From contig CACOGI010000001.1 of assembly GCA_902626725.1 (NCBI GenBank), positions 202,001-266,000 on the forward strand: a stretch of DNA of 64,000 nucleotides, given 5' to 3'. This document shows positions 13,442-25,493 of the stretch, one piece after another. This stretch comes from an uncultured Pelagibacteraceae bacterium (GTDB taxonomy: Bacteria > Pseudomonadota > Alphaproteobacteria > Pelagibacterales > Pelagibacteraceae). The position numbers were made by a program, and so were the translations under genes. The notes below the pieces were generated by a model, which saw only the letters and a list, made by a program, of their open reading frames with translations, ran no database searches and was not told where the DNA came from. The first letter of the stretch is position 1. Each line of letters opens with the position of its first letter.

Positions 13442-15351
13442 AAAAAGAATATAAATTTTTAAATAAGATAAATTTTCCATCAGACTTAAAAAAAATTTCT
13501 GAATCAAAATTACAATTTGTTGCAGATGAGTTAAGAGAAGAAATGATCGATGCAGTATCAGTAACTGGTGGTCATTTAGGAGCCAGTCTTGGAGTTGTTG
13601 AGTTGAGTGTGGCACTCCATTACATTTTTAACACTCCTAATGATAAATTAATATGGGATGTAGGTCATCAATGTTATCCCCACAAAATTTTAACTGGCAG
13701 AAAAGACAAGATAAGAACTTTAAGACAAGGAGGTGGCCTTTCTGGTTTCACAAAAAGACTAGAGAGCGAATACGATCCTTTTGGTGCAGCACATAGCTCA
13801 ACTTCAATTTCTTCCGCTTTAGGTATAGCTGAAGCTAATAAATTGTCAAATAAGTCAGACAATGTGATAGCCGTTATAGGAGACGGAGCAATTAGTGCAG
13901 GTATGGCCTATGAAGCTATGAACAATGCTGGTGCATCTAAAACTAAAATGATCGTTATTTTAAATGATAACGACATGTCAATTGCAAGACCTGTAGGTGC
14001 AATGGGCACATATTTAGCTAAAATTTTTTCAGGTAAGATTTATTTTAGTCTAAGAGAAACTATTAAACTTATTACATCTGCATTTTCAAAAAGATTTAGT
14101 GCAAAAGCAGGTAAAGCTGAAGATTTACTTAGATCTGCTGTAACGGGTGGAACTTTGTTTAGCTCTCTGGGTTTTTATTATATAGGACCTATAGATGGGC
14201 ATGACTTAAATTCTTTGGTACCAATTTTGAAAAATGCAAGAGACTCAAAACATGAGGGTCCAATTCTTATTCACATTAAAACTAAAAAAGGCAAAGGTTA
14301 TACTTTTGCTGAAAAGGCAAAAGATAACTATCATGGAGTTACTAAATTTAATGTTCAGACTGGTGAGCAATCTAAAAGCTCAAGTAAAATTCCATCATAT
14401 ACCAAAGTATTTGCCAATACTTTGGTTCAACACGCTAAAAAAGATAGTAAAATAGTTGCTATTACTGCAGCAATGCCGGATGGAACAGGTCTTGATATTT
14501 TCCGCAAAGAATTTCCGGATAGAACTTTTGATGTTGGAATTGCAGAACAACATGCAGTAACATTTGCAGCTGGTTTAGCTACCGAAAACTTCAAACCCTA
14601 CGCAGCAATTTATTCAACATTTTTACAAAGAGCGTATGATCAAGTAGTTCATGATGTAGCAATTCAGAGTTTGCCTGTGAGATTTGCAATAGATAGAGCA
14701 GGATTAGTTGGTGCAGATGGACCAACACATGCTGGTAGTTTTGATACTACATATTTGTCCACATTACCAAATTTTGTGGTAATGGCTGCTAGCGACGAAG
14801 CTGAGCTGGTGAGAATGATTAATACTTCAACAGAAATAAATGATCGACCTTGTGCATTTAGATACCCTAGAGGAACTGGGTTCGGATCCATTTTGCCTAA
14901 TATAAGTGAAAAGATTGAAATCGGTAAGTCTAAGATTATTCAAGAGGGAAATAAATTAGCTATTTTAAATTTTGGTGCAAGACTAAACGAAACATTAAAA
15001 GCAGCTGAAAATTTAAAAAAAAAGGGAGTTAATATAACCGTAGTAGATGCAAGATTTGCTAAACCGTTAGATGAAAATCTAATTTGGCAATTAGCCACAA
15101 CACACGAGGCAATTATTACTATTGAGGAAGGATCTATAGGAGGTTTTGGTTCTCACGTTGTTAATTTCTTAACAAAAAAAGGGTTAATGGATTCGGATCT
15201 AAAATTTAGATCAATGATACTTCCAGATTTTTTTATAGATCAAGACACTCCAGATAATATGTATAAAATTGCAAATTTAGATTCTAATTCTATTGAAGAA
15301 AAAGTTTTGGATGTTTTGAATTCAAATATAATTTTACAAAAACAAAAATAG
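13438..15351 (+). CDS. dxs: 1-deoxy-D-xylulose-5-phosphate synthase
   Basis: Transketolase-like; [33 protein letters not shown]. Confidence 0.98.
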   Translation: MKKEYKFLNKINFPSDLKKISESKLQFVADELREEMIDAVSVTGGHLGASLGVVELSVALHYIFNTPNDKLIWDVGHQCYPHKILTGRKDKIRTLRQGGGLSGFTKRLESEYDPFGAAHSSTSISSALGIAEANKLSNKSDNVIAVIGDGAISAGMAYEAMNNAGASKTKMIVILNDNDMSIARPVGAMGTYLAKIFSGKIYFSLRETIKLITSAFSKRFSAKAGKAEDLLRSAVTGGTLFSSLGFYYIGPIDGHDLNSLVPILKNARDSKHEGPILIHIKTKKGKGYTFAEKAKDNYHGVTKFNVQTGEQSKSSSKIPSYTKVFANTLVQHAKKDSKIVAITAAMPDGTGLDIFRKEFPDRTFDVGIAEQHAVTFAAGLATENFKPYAAIYSTFLQRAYDQVVHDVAIQSLPVRFAIDRAGLVGADGPTHAGSFDTTYLSTLPNFVVMAASDEAELVRMINTSTEINDRPCAFRYPRGTGFGSILPNISEKIEIGKSKIIQEGNKLAILNFGARLNETLKAAENLKKKGVNITVVDARFAKPLDENLIWQLATTHEAIITIEEGSIGGFGSHVVNFLTKKGLMDSDLKFRSMILPDFFIDQDTPDNMYKIANLDSNSIEEKVLDVLNSNIILQKQK

Positions 15352-15358
15352 CACTTTC

Positions 15359-16441
15359 TTAGCCACACTGTGCTTTATTCATTAAATAGTGATCTAACAA
15401 AACACATGAAAGCATAGCTTCACCCACCGGAACTGCTCTAATACCTACACAAGGATCATGTCTGCCAGTCACAGATATAGTAGTATTTTTTCCAAATTTA
15501 TTTACTGTTTTCCTGCTCTTTAGAATTGAGGATGTAGGTTTTACTGCGAATGAAACTACTATTTCTTGTCCTGAGGAAATACCACCAAGTATTCCACCTG
15601 CATTATTTGAACTAAATTTCATTTTTTTATTATTTTGTGAAATTTCATCAGAATTTTCTTCTCCAGACAATTGAGCAGAATTCATTCCTGCACCAATATT
15701 TACGCCTTTAACTGCATTAATACTCATTATAGCTGAGGCAATATCTGAGTCTAGCTTAGAATAAATAGGTGCACCCAAACCTGCTGGAACACCATTAGCT
15801 CTTACTTCAATTATCGCTCCACATGAAGATCCCGCTTTTCTTATACTTAATAAATATTTTTCCCAAATTTTTAACATTGATTTATCTGGACAAAAAAAAG
15901 GGTTTTTATAAATTATTTTATCATTCCACTTTGTTGTATCACAACCAAGAATACCAAGTTGAGTAACTGCTGCAGAAATTTTAAATTTTTTACCTAATTT
16001 TTTTTCTAAAACTTTTTTTGCAATAGCACCAGCAGCAACTCTTGCAGCCGTCTCTCTTGCAGAGGATCTTCCTCCACCTCTATAGTCTCTAATCCCATAT
16101 TTTTTGAAGTAAGTAAAATCAGCATGCCCTGGTCTAAATTTATCTCTAATTTTTTTGTAATCCTTTGATCGCATGTCCTCATTATAAATTATTAAGGATA
16201 TTGGGGTACCTGTCGTCTTACCCTCAAACACCCCAGATAGAATTTGGACTTTGTCACTTTCCTTTCTTTGAGTTGTAAACTTAGATTGGCCTGGTCTTCT
16301 CTTATCTAAATCCTTCTGAATATCCTGCTCTTTTAGCTGAATTAAAGGGGGGCAACCATCAATTATACAGCCAATTGCAGGACCATGAGACTCTCCCCAT
16401 GTTGTGAAACGAAAAACCTTTCCAAAAGTATTAAATGACAT
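15359..16441 (-). CDS. aroC: Chorismate synthase
   Basis: [43 protein letters not shown]. Confidence 0.98.
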   Translation of the reverse strand: MSFNTFGKVFRFTTWGESHGPAIGCIIDGCPPLIQLKEQDIQKDLDKRRPGQSKFTTQRKESDKVQILSGVFEGKTTGTPISLIIYNEDMRSKDYKKIRDKFRPGHADFTYFKKYGIRDYRGGGRSSARETAARVAAGAIAKKVLEKKLGKKFKISAAVTQLGILGCDTTKWNDKIIYKNPFFCPDKSMLKIWEKYLLSIRKAGSSCGAIIEVRANGVPAGLGAPIYSKLDSDIASAIMSINAVKGVNIGAGMNSAQLSGEENSDEISQNNKKMKFSSNNAGGILGGISSGQEIVVSFAVKPTSSILKSRKTVNKFGKNTTISVTGRHDPCVGIRAVPVGEAMLSCVLLDHYLMNKAQCG

Positions 16442-16474
16442 TATTTATATTGTATAGATTATTTTGTTAAAATT

Positions 16475-17101
16475 ATGAATGAAAAAAACTCATTAGGGCT
16501 TAATAAATGCTTTTTAGATCTTGATAATCCATTTGAACTATTCGAAAAATGGTTTGATGAGGCCAAAAAGAAAGAGATAAATGATCCCAACGCTCTTGCC
16601 TTAGGAACGGCCACTAATACCGGTGTTCCATCTGTGAGAATGGTTCTTTTAAAAGGTTTTGATAAAAGTGGATTTGTTTTTTATACAAATTTAAATAGTC
16701 AAAAAGGAAAAGAGTTAAAAGACAATCCAAATGCAACAATGTGTTTTCATTGGAAAAGCCTATTAAGACAAATAAGAATTGTTGGTACTTTAAATTTAGT
16801 AGACGATAAAACTGCAGATAATTATTACAATACAAGAGCTTACGAAAGTAGAATAGGTGCATGGGCATCTAAACAAAGTAGTATTTTGAAAAGTAGAGCA
16901 GAACTTTTGGACTCTTTGGAAAAATTTAAAAAAAAATATAATAATAGGGATAGTGTTCCAAGACCTGATCATTGGTCTGGTTGGAATTTAAAACCATCAA
17001 GTATCGAATTTTGGTTAGATGGAGATAACCGGATACACGAAAGATTAAAATATACTTTAGATGAAAATAACAATTGGGTAAAGAATCTCTTAAGCCCTTA
17101 A
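16475..17101 (+). CDS. pdxH: Pyridoxamine 5'-phosphate oxidase
   Basis: PSVRMVLLKGFD..GFVFYTN and C-terminal WSGWNLKPSSIEFW..RIHERLKY. Confidence 0.96.
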   Translation: MNEKNSLGLNKCFLDLDNPFELFEKWFDEAKKKEINDPNALALGTATNTGVPSVRMVLLKGFDKSGFVFYTNLNSQKGKELKDNPNATMCFHWKSLLRQIRIVGTLNLVDDKTADNYYNTRAYESRIGAWASKQSSILKSRAELLDSLEKFKKKYNNRDSVPRPDHWSGWNLKPSSIEFWLDGDNRIHERLKYTLDENNNWVKNLLSP

Positions 17102-18123
17102 AAATTCCTTGATAAACTAAAAGATGTTAAATTTTCAAGAATATTTTTTTCGTCACAATCATTAAAAACTGACAGTGAGTTAGATGCTAGATTAATATAG
17201 TGTTGAGCTTTATGATAACATGCATTGATAATATTATATTTCTTTATTAATGATAAAGAATAGTCTAGATCCTTTTCATCTCTGTTATTTTTTGAAAAAA
17301 TATCTTTTAATTTTGTTTTTTCGTCAATATTGGCTTTTTGAAATAATAAGATTATAGGAAGTGTAATTTTGCCTTCATAAAAATCTTTACCAATTTTTTT
17401 TCCAAATAATTTTAATTCGGAATTATAGTCTAATGTGTCATCAGCAATTTGAAAAGTTAAACCAAGGTTTTTACCATAAAACTCTAAAGCTTCTTTCTCC
17501 TTATTTTTCATATCAGACAATATTGCTCCAACTTTTGTTGATGCTGCAAATAATTCTGCAGTCTTAGCAGATATAATTTTAAGATATGTTTCTTCTAATA
17601 TATCAACTTCACCTTGATGTTGAAGTTGTAATATTTCTCCCTGAGCAATCTTTGAAGATGTTGATGATAATAGTTTTAATACTTCTAAATTTCCATCTTC
17701 CACCATCATTTCAAAACATCTACTTAGTAAATAATCTCCAACTAGCACAGAAGAATGATTATCCCAAATTTTATTTAAAGTTTTTTTTCCTCTCCTTATA
17801 CTGCCATTATCTATCACATCGTCGTGCATTAAAGTTGCAGAGTGTATTAATTCAACGCAGGCAGCTAAATTTATATCTCTCGTACCCTTTGAGTAGTTAC
17901 ATAGTTTTGCTGAACCTAGAGTAAGTAATGCTCTTAATCTTTTTCCACCAGTATCAAGGTGGTAATCAGTCATTTTTTTAACTAATTCAACATCACTTGA
18001 TAATTTTTGTTTAATCTTTTCCTCAACTAACAACAATCTGTTCTCAACTGAGTTTTTAAGTTGAAAATAGGAATTATTAATTTGATTTTTAAGCTGTATT
18101 ACAGTTCCCATATATGAGAACAA
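17098..18123 (-). CDS. ispB: Polyprenyl (octaprenyl/decaprenyl) diphosphate synthase
   Basis: LMHDDVIDNGSIRRGKKT, IADDTLDY motifs. Confidence 0.92.
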   Translation of the reverse strand: MFSYMGTVIQLKNQINNSYFQLKNSVENRLLLVEEKIKQKLSSDVELVKKMTDYHLDTGGKRLRALLTLGSAKLCNYSKGTRDINLAACVELIHSATLMHDDVIDNGSIRRGKKTLNKIWDNHSSVLVGDYLLSRCFEMMVEDGNLEVLKLLSSTSSKIAQGEILQLQHQGEVDILEETYLKIISAKTAELFAASTKVGAILSDMKNKEKEALEFYGKNLGLTFQIADDTLDYNSELKLFGKKIGKDFYEGKITLPIILLFQKANIDEKTKLKDIFSKNNRDEKDLDYSLSLIKKYNIINACYHKAQHYINLASNSLSVFNDCDEKNILENLTSFSLSRNF

Positions 18124-18158
18124 ACTAATATAATAACTTTATATTTATTACTTATCAA

Positions 18159-18186
18159 TTGACGCACCTAAATCTTCAATTATAAG
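18159..18186 (+). promoter_or_regulatory. Putative sigma-70 promoter for the S49 peptidase gene
   Basis: TTGACG (18159-18164), 16-nt spacer, TATAAG (18181-18186) in the divergent intergenic region. Confidence 0.5.
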
Positions 18187-18226
18187 GTGTCTTTATATTC
18201 AATTAAAAATTCTATAAAGATTAAAA

Positions 18227-19033
18227 ATGTTCTCTTTTTTTAAAAAGAAAAAAATTGTTCCACACATTAAATTAAGTGGAGTTATTGGAAATGTAGGAAA
18301 ATTTAAGCAGGGAATAGATTTTTCAGGACAAGAAGAGATTATTTCTAAAGCTTTTGCATTAAAAAAAGCACAATGTGTAGCAATAACTATTAACTCTCCA
18401 GGAGGGTCTCCAGTTCAGTCTCATTTGATTTATAATTTTATAAGACAGCAAGCAAAAAAAAATAAGAAAAAAGTGATAGTTTTTGCTGAAGATGTAGCGG
18501 CTTCAGGTGGGTATTTAATTGCATGTGCTGGAGATGAAATATATGCAAACTCAAGTTCTATTATTGGTTCTATTGGAGTTATCTATTCTTCATTTGGTTT
18601 TACTGAGCTAATAAAAAAAATTGGTGTTGAAAGAAGAGTTCATACTGCTGGTAAGAACAAAAGTACATTAGATCCGTTTCAAGAAGAAAAAAAGGAAGAT
18701 ATAGAAAGACTAAAAAATATTCAGCTAGATTTGCATAAAGATTTTATAGAGGTTGTTGAAAAGAGCAGAGGATCTAAATTAAAAAAAACTGAAGTAGAAT
18801 TATTTTCAGGAGAGTTTTGGTCAGGTAGAAAAGCAAAAGATCTTGGTTTAATTGATGGAGTTGGAGATGCTTATCAAATATTAAGAGAAAAATTTGGAGA
18901 AGATATAATAATCAAAAAATTTGAAAAATCAAAAAGCTGGTTAAGTAAAAAATTATCATCATCAAATGATCGTGTTGATCAGCTTGCAAATATATTGGAA
19001 GAAAAATCTGTCTGGCAAAGATATGGCCTTTAA
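18227..19033 (+). CDS. S49 family signal peptide peptidase (SohB/SppA-like)
   Basis: [32 protein letters not shown] (Ser/Lys dyad family pattern). Confidence 0.9.
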   Translation: MFSFFKKKKIVPHIKLSGVIGNVGKFKQGIDFSGQEEIISKAFALKKAQCVAITINSPGGSPVQSHLIYNFIRQQAKKNKKKVIVFAEDVAASGGYLIACAGDEIYANSSSIIGSIGVIYSSFGFTELIKKIGVERRVHTAGKNKSTLDPFQEEKKEDIERLKNIQLDLHKDFIEVVEKSRGSKLKKTEVELFSGEFWSGRKAKDLGLIDGVGDAYQILREKFGEDIIIKKFEKSKSWLSKKLSSSNDRVDQLANILEEKSVWQRYGL

Positions 19034-19904
19034 AAAAAATAAAAAAATTCCAAAGTTTCAAACTTTTCAAGACACGATTTTTAATTTACAAAAATTTTGG
19101 AGCAAACATGGTTGTGTAATTTTACAACCTTATGACATGGAAGTTGGTGCTGGAACATTTCACCCGGCTACTACATTAAGATCTCTTGGACCTAAACCAT
19201 GGAAAGCTGCTTATGTTCAACCTTCAAGAAGACCAACGGATGGCAGGTATGGAGATAATCCAAATAGACTTCAACATTATTATCAGTTTCAAGTTATAAT
19301 AAAACCATCTCCATCAAACATTAAAAAACTTTATTTAAATAGTTTGTCAGTAGTAGGCATTAATCACAAAGATCATGATATTAGGTTTGTAGAAGATGAT
19401 TGGGAAAGCCCAACTCTTGGAGCCGCAGGACTTGGGTGGGAAGTATGGTGTGATGGAATGGAAATTACCCAGTTTACCTATTTTCAGCAAATGGCTGGTT
19501 TTGAATGTAAACCTGTTTCTGTTGAAATAACTTATGGTTTAGAGAGAATTTGTATGTTTACTCAACAAAAAAAAAATGTTTATGACTTGACTTGGAATAG
19601 TGAAGATGTGAAATACAGAGAAGTTTTTCATCAAGCTGAAAAAGAGTTTTCAGCATACAATTTTGAACATGCAAATACAGAAAATCTTTTTAGGATTTTT
19701 GATATGTTCGAAAATGAAGCAAAATCATTAGTTGAAAAAAAAATATCTTTACCAGCATATGATCAATGTTTAAAAGCAAGTCATGTTTTTAATGTGTTAG
19801 ATGCTCGAGGAGCAATTAGTGTTGCACAAAGAGCTGAATATATTAGCAGAATAAGAGAAATAACAAAATCTGTAGCAACGATTTGGATAGATACGCAAAT
19901 TTAA
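19023..19904 (+). CDS. glyQ: Glycyl-tRNA synthetase alpha subunit
   Basis: [40 protein letters not shown]; start trimmed from ORF start 18966 to ATG 19023 (MAFKKNKK), reducing the overlap with the upstream gene. Confidence 0.96.
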   Translation: MAFKKNKKIPKFQTFQDTIFNLQKFWSKHGCVILQPYDMEVGAGTFHPATTLRSLGPKPWKAAYVQPSRRPTDGRYGDNPNRLQHYYQFQVIIKPSPSNIKKLYLNSLSVVGINHKDHDIRFVEDDWESPTLGAAGLGWEVWCDGMEITQFTYFQQMAGFECKPVSVEITYGLERICMFTQQKKNVYDLTWNSEDVKYREVFHQAEKEFSAYNFEHANTENLFRIFDMFENEAKSLVEKKISLPAYDQCLKASHVFNVLDARGAISVAQRAEYISRIREITKSVATIWIDTQI

Positions 19905-19905
19905 G

Positions 19906-21978
19906 ATGTCAGAATTTTTTTTAGAGCTTTTTAGTGAGGAAATTCCGTCTAGTCTTCAAAAAAGTTTAAGAGAAAAAATTCTAGATGATTTCAAAAATTT
20001 GTTTGACAAAAGATCAATCAAATCAAAAAAAAGTTTTTCTTTATCTTCACCTAATAGAGTTGTAATAGTTTTTGAAGACTTGGATAAGTTGATTAATACT
20101 AAATCAGAAGAGATTAGAGGACCAAAAACTGAAGCTCCTGAGCAAGCAATTGAGGGTTTTATTAGATCTAATAGAGCAGAAAGAAAGAATTTATATAAAA
20201 AAAAAACAGATAAAGGAGAGTTTTATTTTTATCAAACAGAAGCAAGGTCATTAAAAACACATGATTTTTTAATTGAATTTATTCCGAAAATTTTAGCAAA
20301 CTATCAATGGAAAAAATCAATGAAATGGGGTGAATTTGATTTGAATTGGGGAAGACCATTAAAATCAATTTTATCAATATTTGATAAAAAAATTGTTAGT
20401 TTTAACTTTCATCATCTTGTTTCTTCAAATTCAACATTCATAGATAAAGACCTTGAAGATAAGAAAAAAAATTTTAATAATTTTAAAGATTATGAAAAGT
20501 TTTTTGAAAAACAGGGAATATTTATCGATCAAAACAAGAGATTAAAAATAATAAATAGAAATTTTTCAAAAATTTTAAACAAAAAAGGATTAAAAATTAA
20601 CGATAATCCAAAACTAATCGATGAAGTTGTAAATTTAGTAGATAGCCCAAATATTTTATTATGTAATTTTGATAAAAAGTTTTTATCTATTCCTAAAGAG
20701 ATTTTAACTTTAACAATGGAGACACATCAGAAATATTTTCCTACTTTTAATGATAAAAATGAGATTACCAATCAATTTTTGATTGTTACTAATCGAAAAG
20801 ATCTTAAAGGTCTTATCAAAATAGGAAATGAAAGAGTCGTAGAGGCAAGATTAAGTGATGCAGAATTTTTTTGGAATAAAGATAAAGCTCAAAATTTGGT
20901 TAAGAAAGTATCGAATTTAAAATCTATGAATTTTTTCAAAGGTCTGGGAAATTATTTTGATAAAGTGCAACGAATGAGAAAACTTGGTGGCATGATTTCA
21001 GATGAATTATTAATTAGCAAAGAAAAAGTTGAACTATCAGCTTCAATTAGTAAAACCGACTTAACATCTGAATTGGTTGGTGAATTTCCTGAACTTCAAG
21101 GTCTGATGGGAGGATATTTTTCAACTTATCAAGGATTTGATAAAGATATCTCATTAGCTTTGACTGAGCAATATTTGCCGATTGGATTAAATTCTAGAGT
21201 TCCTAAAAAACCATTTAGTGTAGCATTATCGATTACTGATAAAATAGATACTATAGTTGGTTTTTTTGGTATTAATGAAAAACCGACAAGTTCTAAAGAT
21301 CCTTTAGCACTTAGACGGATAGCGCTTGGTATAATAAGAATTTTAATAGAGAATAAAAAGAATTTAAAGATAAATGATTTGTTGATTTATTCCTCAAGCC
21401 TATTTCAAGATCAAGGTTACAGACTTGAAAATATAAATTTGCAAAAAGAATTGAATGAATTTTTAAAAGATAGATTTAAATATTACTTAAAAGAAAAAGA
21501 AATAAGGCACGATATAACTGAAGCCATAATTTCATCATTTTCTTTAAATAAAATATTTTCATCTTATGAAAAAGCACGATGTCTTAATAAAATTATAAAC
21601 AAACAAATTGGTCTTGATATTATTTCAAGCTTTAAAAGAGCCTCAAATATTTTAGAAAATGAAATGAAAAATAATAAAATTGAAATAGATAATACAACCG
21701 ATCCTGGAATTTTTAAAAGTGATTTTGAAAAAAATTTATATAAAAAAGTAAATGAAATTCAAAAGTACTATTCTACAATCAATAATGATGAAAATTATGA
21801 AAAATCATTGTCAATTTTAGCTGATGCTAAAAAAGAAGTTTTTGAATTCTTTGATAATGTCAAAGTAAATGAGGAAAACGAAACTTTAAGAAAAAATCGA
21901 TTGGAACTTATAAATATGTTATGTAAAACGTTTCAAAATTTTACAAATTTTCAAATATTAAAAACTAGTAATGAATAA
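19906..21978 (+). CDS. glyS: Glycyl-tRNA synthetase beta subunit
   Basis: LFSEEIPS N-terminus, METHQKYFP, EFPELQGLMGGYF; adjacent to glyQ. Confidence 0.97.
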   Translation: MSEFFLELFSEEIPSSLQKSLREKILDDFKNLFDKRSIKSKKSFSLSSPNRVVIVFEDLDKLINTKSEEIRGPKTEAPEQAIEGFIRSNRAERKNLYKKKTDKGEFYFYQTEARSLKTHDFLIEFIPKILANYQWKKSMKWGEFDLNWGRPLKSILSIFDKKIVSFNFHHLVSSNSTFIDKDLEDKKKNFNNFKDYEKFFEKQGIFIDQNKRLKIINRNFSKILNKKGLKINDNPKLIDEVVNLVDSPNILLCNFDKKFLSIPKEILTLTMETHQKYFPTFNDKNEITNQFLIVTNRKDLKGLIKIGNERVVEARLSDAEFFWNKDKAQNLVKKVSNLKSMNFFKGLGNYFDKVQRMRKLGGMISDELLISKEKVELSASISKTDLTSELVGEFPELQGLMGGYFSTYQGFDKDISLALTEQYLPIGLNSRVPKKPFSVALSITDKIDTIVGFFGINEKPTSSKDPLALRRIALGIIRILIENKKNLKINDLLIYSSSLFQDQGYRLENINLQKELNEFLKDRFKYYLKEKEIRHDITEAIISSFSLNKIFSSYEKARCLNKIINKQIGLDIISSFKRASNILENEMKNNKIEIDNTTDPGIFKSDFEKNLYKKVNEIQKYYSTINNDENYEKSLSILADAKKEVFEFFDNVKVNEENETLRKNRLELINMLCKTFQNFTNFQILKTSNE

Positions 21979-24631
21979 GTTAATTTTAAATTTTCAGTCA
22001 AAAGATACAAAAAAGATTAAGAGTCCCCAAAATTTTTTAGGTGGCAAGGGTGCTAATCTATCTGAAATGGGTAGATTAGGTTTACCTGTACCCCCCGGAT
22101 TTACTATATCTACAAAGGTTTGTGATATGTTTTATAAAAATAGAAAAAAGTTAAATTTAAAATTAATCAATCAAATAAAAAAAGAATTAAAGGTTATAGA
22201 AAGAAATGTATCAAAAAAATTTGGGGATTTAAAGAATCCACTTCTATTATCTGTGAGATCTGGTGCAAGAGTATCAATGCCGGGAATGATGGATACAATT
22301 TTGAACCTTGGTCTTAATGATAAAACTGTAGTTGCTCTTGCCAAAAAAACCTCTAATGGGAGATTTGCTAAAGATAGCTATAGAAGATTTATTCAAATGT
22401 ATGGAAATGTAGTTATGGGTGTAGAGAGCTACTATTTTGAGGAATTGATTGAAAATTATAAATTAACCAAAGGTGTTCTTTTAGATACTGATCTAGATGA
22501 GCAAGATTGGGATGGATTAATTAAAGATTTTAAAAACACTGTTAAAGAAAAATCTAAAAAAGAATTTCCTCAAGATGTTTATCAGCAATTATTTGGTGCT
22601 ATTAGTGCTGTATTCTTGTCTTGGGAAAGTAATCGTGCAAAAGTTTATAGAAAATTGAATCAGATTCCTTCTGAATGGGGAACAGCTGTAAATGTACAAT
22701 CTATGGTTTTTGGAAATATGGGAAATGATTGTGCAACAGGCGTTGTATTTACAAGAAACCCTTCAGACGGATCAAAGGATATATATGGAGAGTATCTCAT
22801 TAATGCTCAAGGAGAAGATGTTGTTGCTGGAACAAGAACACCGCAGTACATAACTAAAAAGGCTAAAAAAGAGGCAAGAGTAAAAGAGCCATCAATGGAA
22901 GAGTCGATGCCAAAAGTTTATTCTGAATTGTATAAAATTTTAAAGAAACTAGAGAAACATTACAAAGATATGCAGGATGTAGAATTTACAGTTGAAAATA
23001 ATAAACTTTGGATATTACAAACACGTTCAGGGAAAAGAACTTCCAAATCGGCAGTAAAAATTGCTGTTGACATGGTTAAAGAAAAACTAATTTCCAAAAA
23101 TGAAGCGGTTTTAAGAATTGATCCAAATTCTTTAGATACTTTATTGCATCCTACTTTAGATGAGAAAAGCTCAATTGAAGTGATTGCTAGCGGTCTTCCA
23201 GCATCTCCAGGTGCAGCAAGTGGTAAAGTAGTTTTTACATCTGAAGAGGCAGAAAGATTAAATGATATGATGCAAGATACAATTTTAGTGAGAATTGAAA
23301 CATCTCCAGAAGATATTCAAGGAATGCATGCAGCAAAAGGGATTTTAACAGCTAGAGGTGGTATGACTAGTCATGCAGCAGTTGTTGCCAGGGGTATGGG
23401 TAGACCTTGTGTTTCTGGTTCGAGTGAAATTGATATTAATTATGATCAAAGAATATTTAAAACATCATCAATCGAAGTTAAAGAAGGTGATACAATTACT
23501 ATAGATGGCTCTTCTGGGAGAGTAATTTTAGGTACAGTCCCCACAGTAAAACCAGAAATTTCAGGAGATTTTTCAAAATTAATGAATTGGGCTGACAAGA
23601 TAAGAAAATTAAAAATTAGAACTAATTCTGAAACACCACTTGACACTAAGACAGCAAGAGATTTTGGGGCCGAAGGAATAGGTCTATGTAGAACAGAACA
23701 TATGTTCTTTGATGAGGAAAGGATTTTATCTGTTAGAGAAATGATTTTATCAAAAACTCGAGAAGATAGAGCCAGAGCTTTAGAAAAACTTTTACCCCAT
23801 CAAAAAAAAGATTTTATGGAAATATTTAAGATTATGTATGGTCTTCCTGTCACAGTGAGATTATTAGATCCTCCATTACATGAATTTTTACCTAGATCAA
23901 ATAAAGAGGTCAATGAAGTTGCAGTTGCGATTGGTGCAGATAAAAAAGATATTGAGTCAAGAATAGAGGAATTACATGAACAAAATCCTATGTTAGGTCA
24001 TAGAGGTTGTAGATTAGGTATTTCTTTTCCAGAAATTTATGAGATGCAGTGTAGAGCAATTTTTGAAGCTTTATCTGAGCTTAGAAAAAATAAACAAAAA
24101 TCAGCTTTTCCAGAAATAATGATACCACTTGTATCAACAGAGGCAGAGATAAAAATTATGAAAGATCTAGTTATTAATACTGCTAGAAAAGTTCAAAATG
24201 AAAATAAAGTAAAAATAGAATTTTTAGTTGGTACAATGATAGAATTACCTAGAGCAGCGATAAAAGCAAAAGATATTGCTAAGCATGCTGAATTTTTTAG
24301 TTTTGGTACTAATGATTTGACACAAACTACTTTTGGAATCAGCAGGGATGATAGTGGTAAATTTTTAAATGATTATATTGATAATAAAATTTTTAAAGTG
24401 GATCCTTTTGTATCAATTGATGATGGAGTAAAAGATTTAGTGGAAATAGCTGTGGAAAAAGGAAAAAAACAAAACAAAAAACTTAAATTAGGGATTTGTG
24501 GTGAGCATGGAGGTGATCCAAAAAGTATTTATTTCTGCTCAAAAGTAGGATTAAATTATGTATCTTGTTCTCCATATAGAGTTCCAATTGCAAGATTAGC
24601 AGCTGCTCAAGCAGAACTTAAAAAAAATTAA
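21971..24631 (+). CDS. ppdK: Pyruvate, phosphate dikinase
   Basis: GGKGANLSEMGRLGLPVPPGF, GGMTSHAAVVARGMGRPCVSG, GICGEHGGDP. Confidence 0.97.
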   Translation: MNKLILNFQSKDTKKIKSPQNFLGGKGANLSEMGRLGLPVPPGFTISTKVCDMFYKNRKKLNLKLINQIKKELKVIERNVSKKFGDLKNPLLLSVRSGARVSMPGMMDTILNLGLNDKTVVALAKKTSNGRFAKDSYRRFIQMYGNVVMGVESYYFEELIENYKLTKGVLLDTDLDEQDWDGLIKDFKNTVKEKSKKEFPQDVYQQLFGAISAVFLSWESNRAKVYRKLNQIPSEWGTAVNVQSMVFGNMGNDCATGVVFTRNPSDGSKDIYGEYLINAQGEDVVAGTRTPQYITKKAKKEARVKEPSMEESMPKVYSELYKILKKLEKHYKDMQDVEFTVENNKLWILQTRSGKRTSKSAVKIAVDMVKEKLISKNEAVLRIDPNSLDTLLHPTLDEKSSIEVIASGLPASPGAASGKVVFTSEEAERLNDMMQDTILVRIETSPEDIQGMHAAKGILTARGGMTSHAAVVARGMGRPCVSGSSEIDINYDQRIFKTSSIEVKEGDTITIDGSSGRVILGTVPTVKPEISGDFSKLMNWADKIRKLKIRTNSETPLDTKTARDFGAEGIGLCRTEHMFFDEERILSVREMILSKTREDRARALEKLLPHQKKDFMEIFKIMYGLPVTVRLLDPPLHEFLPRSNKEVNEVAVAIGADKKDIESRIEELHEQNPMLGHRGCRLGISFPEIYEMQCRAIFEALSELRKNKQKSAFPEIMIPLVSTEAEIKIMKDLVINTARKVQNENKVKIEFLVGTMIELPRAAIKAKDIAKHAEFFSFGTNDLTQTTFGISRDDSGKFLNDYIDNKIFKVDPFVSIDDGVKDLVEIAVEKGKKQNKKLKLGICGEHGGDPKSIYFCSKVGLNYVSCSPYRVPIARLAAAQAELKKN

Positions 24632-24653
24632 TTAATTTACAGAACTTAATATC

Positions 24654-25487
24654 TTAAATATCTAATTTGAAATCTACAGCTGGAGCACTATGAGTGATAC
24701 TTCCAATAGAAATTCTATCTACACCAGTTGCAGCAACTGATTTGATTGTTTTAAAACTAATATTTCCAGAAGCTTCTGTTTCATAATATTTTTTTGTTAA
24801 CTTAACACCTGCTTTTAAGTTTTTTATATTCATATTGTCAAATAAAATAGTATCAAATTTAAGACCAATTATTTCTTTAAGTTGTTTTAAATTATCTACT
24901 TCGACTGTAATTTTTTTTCTTCTCTTACTTTTAATAGCTAGTGAAACTAATTCTTTTAAATTCGAATTCGCAATATGATTATCTTTAATCAAAAATTCAT
25001 CACTTAAATTGAATCTGTGATTAGTACCACCTCCCAATTTGACTGCGTATTTTTGAATAACTCTATAATTTGGAATAGTTTTTCTAGTGCAACAAATTTT
25101 ACATTTTTTTCCAGCTAGCTTTATAAATTGATTTGTTTTTGTAGCTATACCAGAAATATGAGATAAAAAATTTAAAGCAACTCTTTCAGCAATCAATATC
25201 GAACTTGCCTTACCTTTTATGATTGCTATCACAGAATTTTTTTTGACTGACGATCCATCTTTTTTTTTTAGTATAAATTTAATCTTTTTATCTACTTGAT
25301 TAAAAGAGTGCTTTGCAAATAATACACCTGCAACAATCGCTTTTTGATTTGAAACTAATTTTGCTTCAACAATCTCATTTTTTTTTAACAAGTTAGATGT
25401 AATATCTCCATAAGGATACAAGTCTTCTGCTAGAGCGAGTTTTACTCTATCTTTGATAAAAGTTTCACTTAATTTTATTTGTGACAC
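24654..25487 (-). CDS. nadC: Nicotinate-nucleotide pyrophosphorylase (quinolinate PRTase)
   Basis: ALNFLSHISGIAT, CTRKTIPNYR, GGGTNHRFNLSD. Confidence 0.96.
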   Translation of the reverse strand: MSQIKLSETFIKDRVKLALAEDLYPYGDITSNLLKKNEIVEAKLVSNQKAIVAGVLFAKHSFNQVDKKIKFILKKKDGSSVKKNSVIAIIKGKASSILIAERVALNFLSHISGIATKTNQFIKLAGKKCKICCTRKTIPNYRVIQKYAVKLGGGTNHRFNLSDEFLIKDNHIANSNLKELVSLAIKSKRRKKITVEVDNLKQLKEIIGLKFDTILFDNMNIKNLKAGVKLTKKYYETEASGNISFKTIKSVAATGVDRISIGSITHSAPAVDFKLDI

Positions 25488-25493
25488 GAAGTA

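Noticed and set aside
18966-19022. Upstream start of glyQ in the ORF track
   Set aside because: Extension overlaps the S49 peptidase CDS out of frame; conserved-looking N-terminus begins near ATG 19023.
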